This document shows positions 8,266 through 10,158 of a stretch of 10,158 nucleotides of DNA, piece after piece (position 1 is the stretch's first letter; each line of letters starts with the position of its first letter). This DNA is from Oscillospiraceae bacterium (GTDB lineage Bacteria > Bacillota_A > Clostridia > Oscillospirales > JAAYXM01): positions 1 to 10,158 of the forward strand of contig JAFXJK010000029.1 in the NCBI GenBank assembly GCA_017532355.1. Direction: 5' to 3'. The notes below the pieces were generated by a model. It was not told the origin of the DNA. It ran no database searches and was given only the letters and a program-made list of their open reading frames with translations. A program made the translations under genes and the position numbers.

Positions 8266-9573
8266 TTACGGAGTAAGAACGGAGTTTTTGACGTCCTGAA
8301 TCTTTTCACGGAGAGCCGCGTCGTCTTTGAGCTGTTCCTCGAGGGTGTCAATCGCGTGCTTTACGGTGGAGTGGTCCTTATTGAAAACCTCGCCCATCTT
8401 CGGGAAAGAGAGATGAGTCATATCGCGCACCATATACATCGCAACTTTTCTCGGCTCGACCATCTTCTGCGAGCGGTCCTTGCCTGTAATGTCCTCAGGG
8501 TTGATTTCAAAGTACTTTGCGACAGCCTTGATAATGAACTCGGGCGTCGGGTTAATCCACGGGTTTTCGGCAAATATGTCGCGTATGGCGCGTTCTGCCG
8601 CCTGCATGCCGTCAACATCCTGGAGAAGGTCGCGGTAAGCGAGCAGCTTATGCACTGCTCCTTCGAGCTGTCGGACGTTTGCTGTGACGTTATTTGCAAT
8701 GAGTTCCTTCTGGTCATCCGAGAGAGTAAGCCCGATAAGGTCTGCCTTTAAGCTTATTATAGCCATTCGGGTTTCAAAATCAGGCGGCTCAATATCGGCG
8801 AGAAGACCCCACTCGAAGCGGGTGCGGAGACGGTCCTCAAGCTTCTGCATTTCCTTTGGCGGTCTATCAGACGTGAGAACAATCTGCTTCTTTGCCTCAT
8901 AAAGAGCGTTGAACGTATGGAAGAATTCCTCCTGCATAGCTTCCTTGCCTGCGATAAACTGAATATCATCGACGAGAAGGATATCGGAGTTACGGTACTT
9001 ATCGCGGAAGTCCTCGAGGTTCTTTCTCTGGAGAGCCGAAATAAGCTCGTTTGTAAAATCTTCGCTTTTTACGTATGTAATTCTTGCGCTTGGGTTATTC
9101 TTCTTTATAGTGCCTGCGATGGCGTAGAGAAGATGAGTCTTGCCGAGACCACTCTCGCCGTAGATGAGGAGAGGGTTGTAGGCAGCTCCCGGGTCGGAAG
9201 CAACAGCCTTTGCCGCAGCGTGTGCAAACTTGTTGGAGTTGCCGACGATAAACTTCTCAAAGGAATATTCATAGTCAATCGGCATCTGCGACAGGCTTGT
9301 GGTCTTTCCTGCCTCATATTCTTCTCTTATCTGAACCTTGAATTCGATAGGTAACGAGAAAACTTCAAAAAGAGCATCTTTGATAATTTTGGCGTAGTTT
9401 TTTTCGATAATGTCCTTCTTGAGCGGAGCAGAAGTAAGAAGAAGGAGAGAGTTATCGGAAAACTCAACGGCTTCGATATCGTCAAACCACGTATTAAGCG
9501 TGGTCTGGCTCATTTTGAGGTCTTCCCTCATAACACGCAGGACGCTGTTCCAGATGTCACTTGCGTTGTTCAT
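8266..9573 (-). CDS. dnaA: Chromosomal replication initiator DnaA
   Basis: DnaA binds DnaA boxes as an ATP-dependent oligomer and melts oriC. From the ATG at 9573 it has 435 residues, typical of Firmicutes. Domain I is at about 1-80 (IWNSVLRVMREDLKMSQTTL) and the linker is short. The AAA+ domain has Walker A GESGLGKT (139-146), Walker B ILLVDD (198-203), a sensor at TSD (234-236) and the Arg-containing LRTRFEWGL. Domain IV carries the DNA-binding signature KDHSTVKHAI, with DHSTV at 400-404. An in-frame TTG at 9579 would add two residues, but the GTGGGGGA ribosome-binding site is about 10 nt from the ATG and too close to the TTG. A strong extended -10 promoter lies just upstream. No DnaA box is obvious near that promoter, so autoregulation through it is not evident. 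Confidence 0.98.
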   Translation of the reverse strand: MNNASDIWNSVLRVMREDLKMSQTTLNTWFDDIEAVEFSDNSLLLLTSAPLKKDIIEKNYAKIIKDALFEVFSLPIEFKVQIREEYEAGKTTSLSQMPIDYEYSFEKFIVGNSNKFAHAAAKAVASDPGAAYNPLLIYGESGLGKTHLLYAIAGTIKKNNPSARITYVKSEDFTNELISALQRKNLEDFRDKYRNSDILLVDDIQFIAGKEAMQEEFFHTFNALYEAKKQIVLTSDRPPKEMQKLEDRLRTRFEWGLLADIEPPDFETRMAIISLKADLIGLTLSDDQKELIANNVTANVRQLEGAVHKLLAYRDLLQDVDGMQAAERAIRDIFAENPWINPTPEFIIKAVAKYFEINPEDITGKDRSQKMVEPRKVAMYMVRDMTHLSFPKMGEVFNKDHSTVKHAIDTLEEQLKDDAALREKIQDVKNSVLTP

Positions 9574-9607
9574 AAACAATTTTCCCCCACTTTATTATTA
9601 TAGATTT

Positions 9608-9636
9608 ATTATAGCAGAAACCGTGTCAAAAGTAAA
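9608..9636 (-). promoter_or_regulatory. dnaA promoter (extended -10)
   Basis: On the minus strand TTTACT (9631-9636) and TATAAT (9608-9613) are separated by exactly 17 bp. The TG of an extended -10 (TGCTATAAT) is present. This predicts a transcript starting near 9601, about 28 nt before the dnaA ATG. A perfect TTGACA (9624-9629) overlaps the spacer but is misplaced, 10 and 21 bp from the two TATAAT sequences (9608-9613 and 9597-9602). Confidence 0.75.
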
Positions 9637-9798
9637 CACAATTCTTACATATAATATATATATAGTATTACATTTTTTTCGGTACGGGAGCTCTCCGTCA
9701 GAAAGATGCAAATACTAAGCCTGACCTTGCCAAAAATTACCGGTCTTTTCAGCGCTTTTCTGTCATGACGGATATATTATAGCACAAATTTAATTTAA
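9637..9798. other. Non-coding region upstream of dnaA
   Basis: I find no gene here on either strand. It holds an AT-rich alternating run (TATATATA around 9650-9665), a weak 4-bp hairpin ACGG / CCGT (about 9683-9700) without a T tract, and the promoter-like site listed separately. The AT run could be a second meltable segment, but no DnaA box accompanies it. Confidence 0.6.
9776..9784 (-). promoter_or_regulatory. Possible upstream promoter, extended -10 only
   Basis: The minus strand carries TGCTATAAT, identical to the extended -10 of the proximal dnaA promoter. At the 17-bp position the -35 hexamer is CAAAAA, a poor match. The nearest TTGTCA is 20 bp away, inside the tandem repeats. If active it would give dnaA a leader of about 195 nt. 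Confidence 0.4.
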
Positions 9799-9831
9799 TT
9801 TTTGACAACTTTTTGACAACTTTTTGACAGG
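9799..9831. repeat. Three tandem 11-bp repeats (TTTTTGACAAC)
   Basis: Units begin at 9799, 9810 and 9821. The first two are identical, and the third ends in GACAGG. Each contains TTGACA on the plus strand (9802-9807, 9813-9818, 9824-9829), equivalent to TTGTCA on the minus strand. The 11-bp period is about one helical turn, so all copies face the same side of DNA. They directly precede the promoter-like site at 9776-9784. No plus-strand -10 is found at a suitable distance. Confidence 0.85.
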
Positions 9832-10158
9832 GAGAGAAAATGCGCTGCCGTGCTCTTTCAAAACAGGCTTCCACTTGAGGTAGTGGAATGTCGGCGCAGT
9901 AGTGAATGACAGTCCGGTGGACTGTCAGAGCTGAGCCGTGACCGAGCCTCAGCGAGAAAGCTGTCGAGCGAAGCGAGACTGAGGGGTAGTCTCTCCCGTC
10001 GGCTTGTTGCCGAGGTGACTTCTCCCGAAGAATTAACTCTGTATGTCCTGCCGGACGGGCTTTCTTTTGTCGCGACAAAAGAAACAAAAACGCCTGTGGG
10101 GAGAACTCGCCGCCGCACTCCCGTACGGCGAAGGAAACCTCCCCACACCCCTCCGCTA
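9832..10158. repeat. Hairpin-rich non-coding repeat region
   Basis: This stretch has no credible gene but a dense series of stems: TTCCACT / AGTGGAA (9869-9888), TGACAGTCC / GGACTGTCA with a GGT loop (9907-9927), GAGACT / AGTCTC (9975-9993), CGGC / GCCG (10000-10012), the long palindrome at 10061-10084, and TGTGGGGAG / CTCCCCACA (10095-10147) enclosing TCGCCG / CGGCGA. GC content is well above that of the AT-rich segment beside it. The phrases GAGCGAAGCGAGACTGAGGGG and GACAGTCCGGTGGACTGTC look like dispersed repeats of gut Clostridia, from memory only. It may continue past the window edge. Confidence 0.65.
10061..10084. repeat. 24-bp perfect palindrome
   Basis: TTTCTTTTGTCG is followed immediately by its exact reverse complement, with no spacer. 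As RNA it would fold into a 10-bp or shorter stem, and as DNA it is a candidate binding site for a dimeric protein. It is followed on the plus strand by CAAAAACGCC, not by T residues, so it is not a clear terminator in either direction. Confidence 0.85.

Noticed and set aside
8170..8751. 193-residue plus-strand frame opposite dnaA
   Set aside because: It is the antisense shadow of dnaA's conserved C-terminal half, and its protein resembles nothing I recognise.
9680..9702. Terminator upstream of dnaA around GGAGAGCTCC
   Set aside because: Only a 4-bp stem pairs cleanly and neither strand has a T run after it.
9749..10148. Two overlapping minus-strand reading frames of about 100 residues in the hairpin-rich region
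   Set aside because: They read through palindromes and repeats, have low-complexity Ser/Arg/Leu content, no convincing ribosome-binding site and no recognisable domain. They look like chance frames over a dispersed repeat.

Overview
The window is the replication-origin neighbourhood of a Firmicute, most likely a gut-type member of class Clostridia. Two things support this: the gene order dnaA-dnaN-recF-remB-gyrB-gyrA, which is the Bacillus/Clostridium oriC arrangement, and the extra-matrix regulator gene remB (DUF370), a Firmicutes marker. The short hairpin repeats with the core CCCTTGCCTAAAGGG resemble dispersed repeats I associate with Oscillospiraceae/Ruminococcaceae-like genomes. The genus cannot be named from the sequence alone.

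Every convincing gene lies on the minus strand, so transcription runs from right to left, away from the origin and with the leftward replication fork. From right to left the layout is as follows. Positions 9637-10158 are a gene-poor stretch packed with hairpins, a 24-bp palindrome and a tandem 11-bp repeat. A good extended -10 promoter (9608-9636) precedes dnaA (8266-9573). The dnaA-dnaN spacer (8003-8265) has several DnaA-box matches and an AT-rich tract, and is the probable oriC. Then come dnaN (6893-8002), recF (5781-6890), remB (5503-5766), gyrB (3526-5478) and gyrA (973-3459), closely packed. Between gyrA and the RNase HI gene rnhA (11-451) sits a roughly 460-bp insertion-like unit, a small DUF559 nuclease-fold gene bounded by inverted copies of a hairpin repeat.

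The core genes act together. DnaA opens the origin, DnaN is the polymerase sliding clamp, RecF handles gapped or stalled DNA, gyrase (GyrA2GyrB2) removes positive supercoils ahead of the forks, and RNase HI removes RNA from RNA:DNA hybrids. Catalytic motifs are intact in all of them.

Most of the window is ordinary, highly conserved housekeeping DNA. The parts worth a second look are the DUF559 unit, whose ribosome-binding site and stop codon are supplied by its flanking repeats, the helically phased tandem repeat upstream of dnaA, the origin architecture, and two departures from the usual gene order: no S4-domain yaaA/rlbA between dnaN and recF, and no rpmH within about 580 bp upstream of dnaA. 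I saw no tRNA, rRNA, CRISPR array, prophage gene or recognised defence system.
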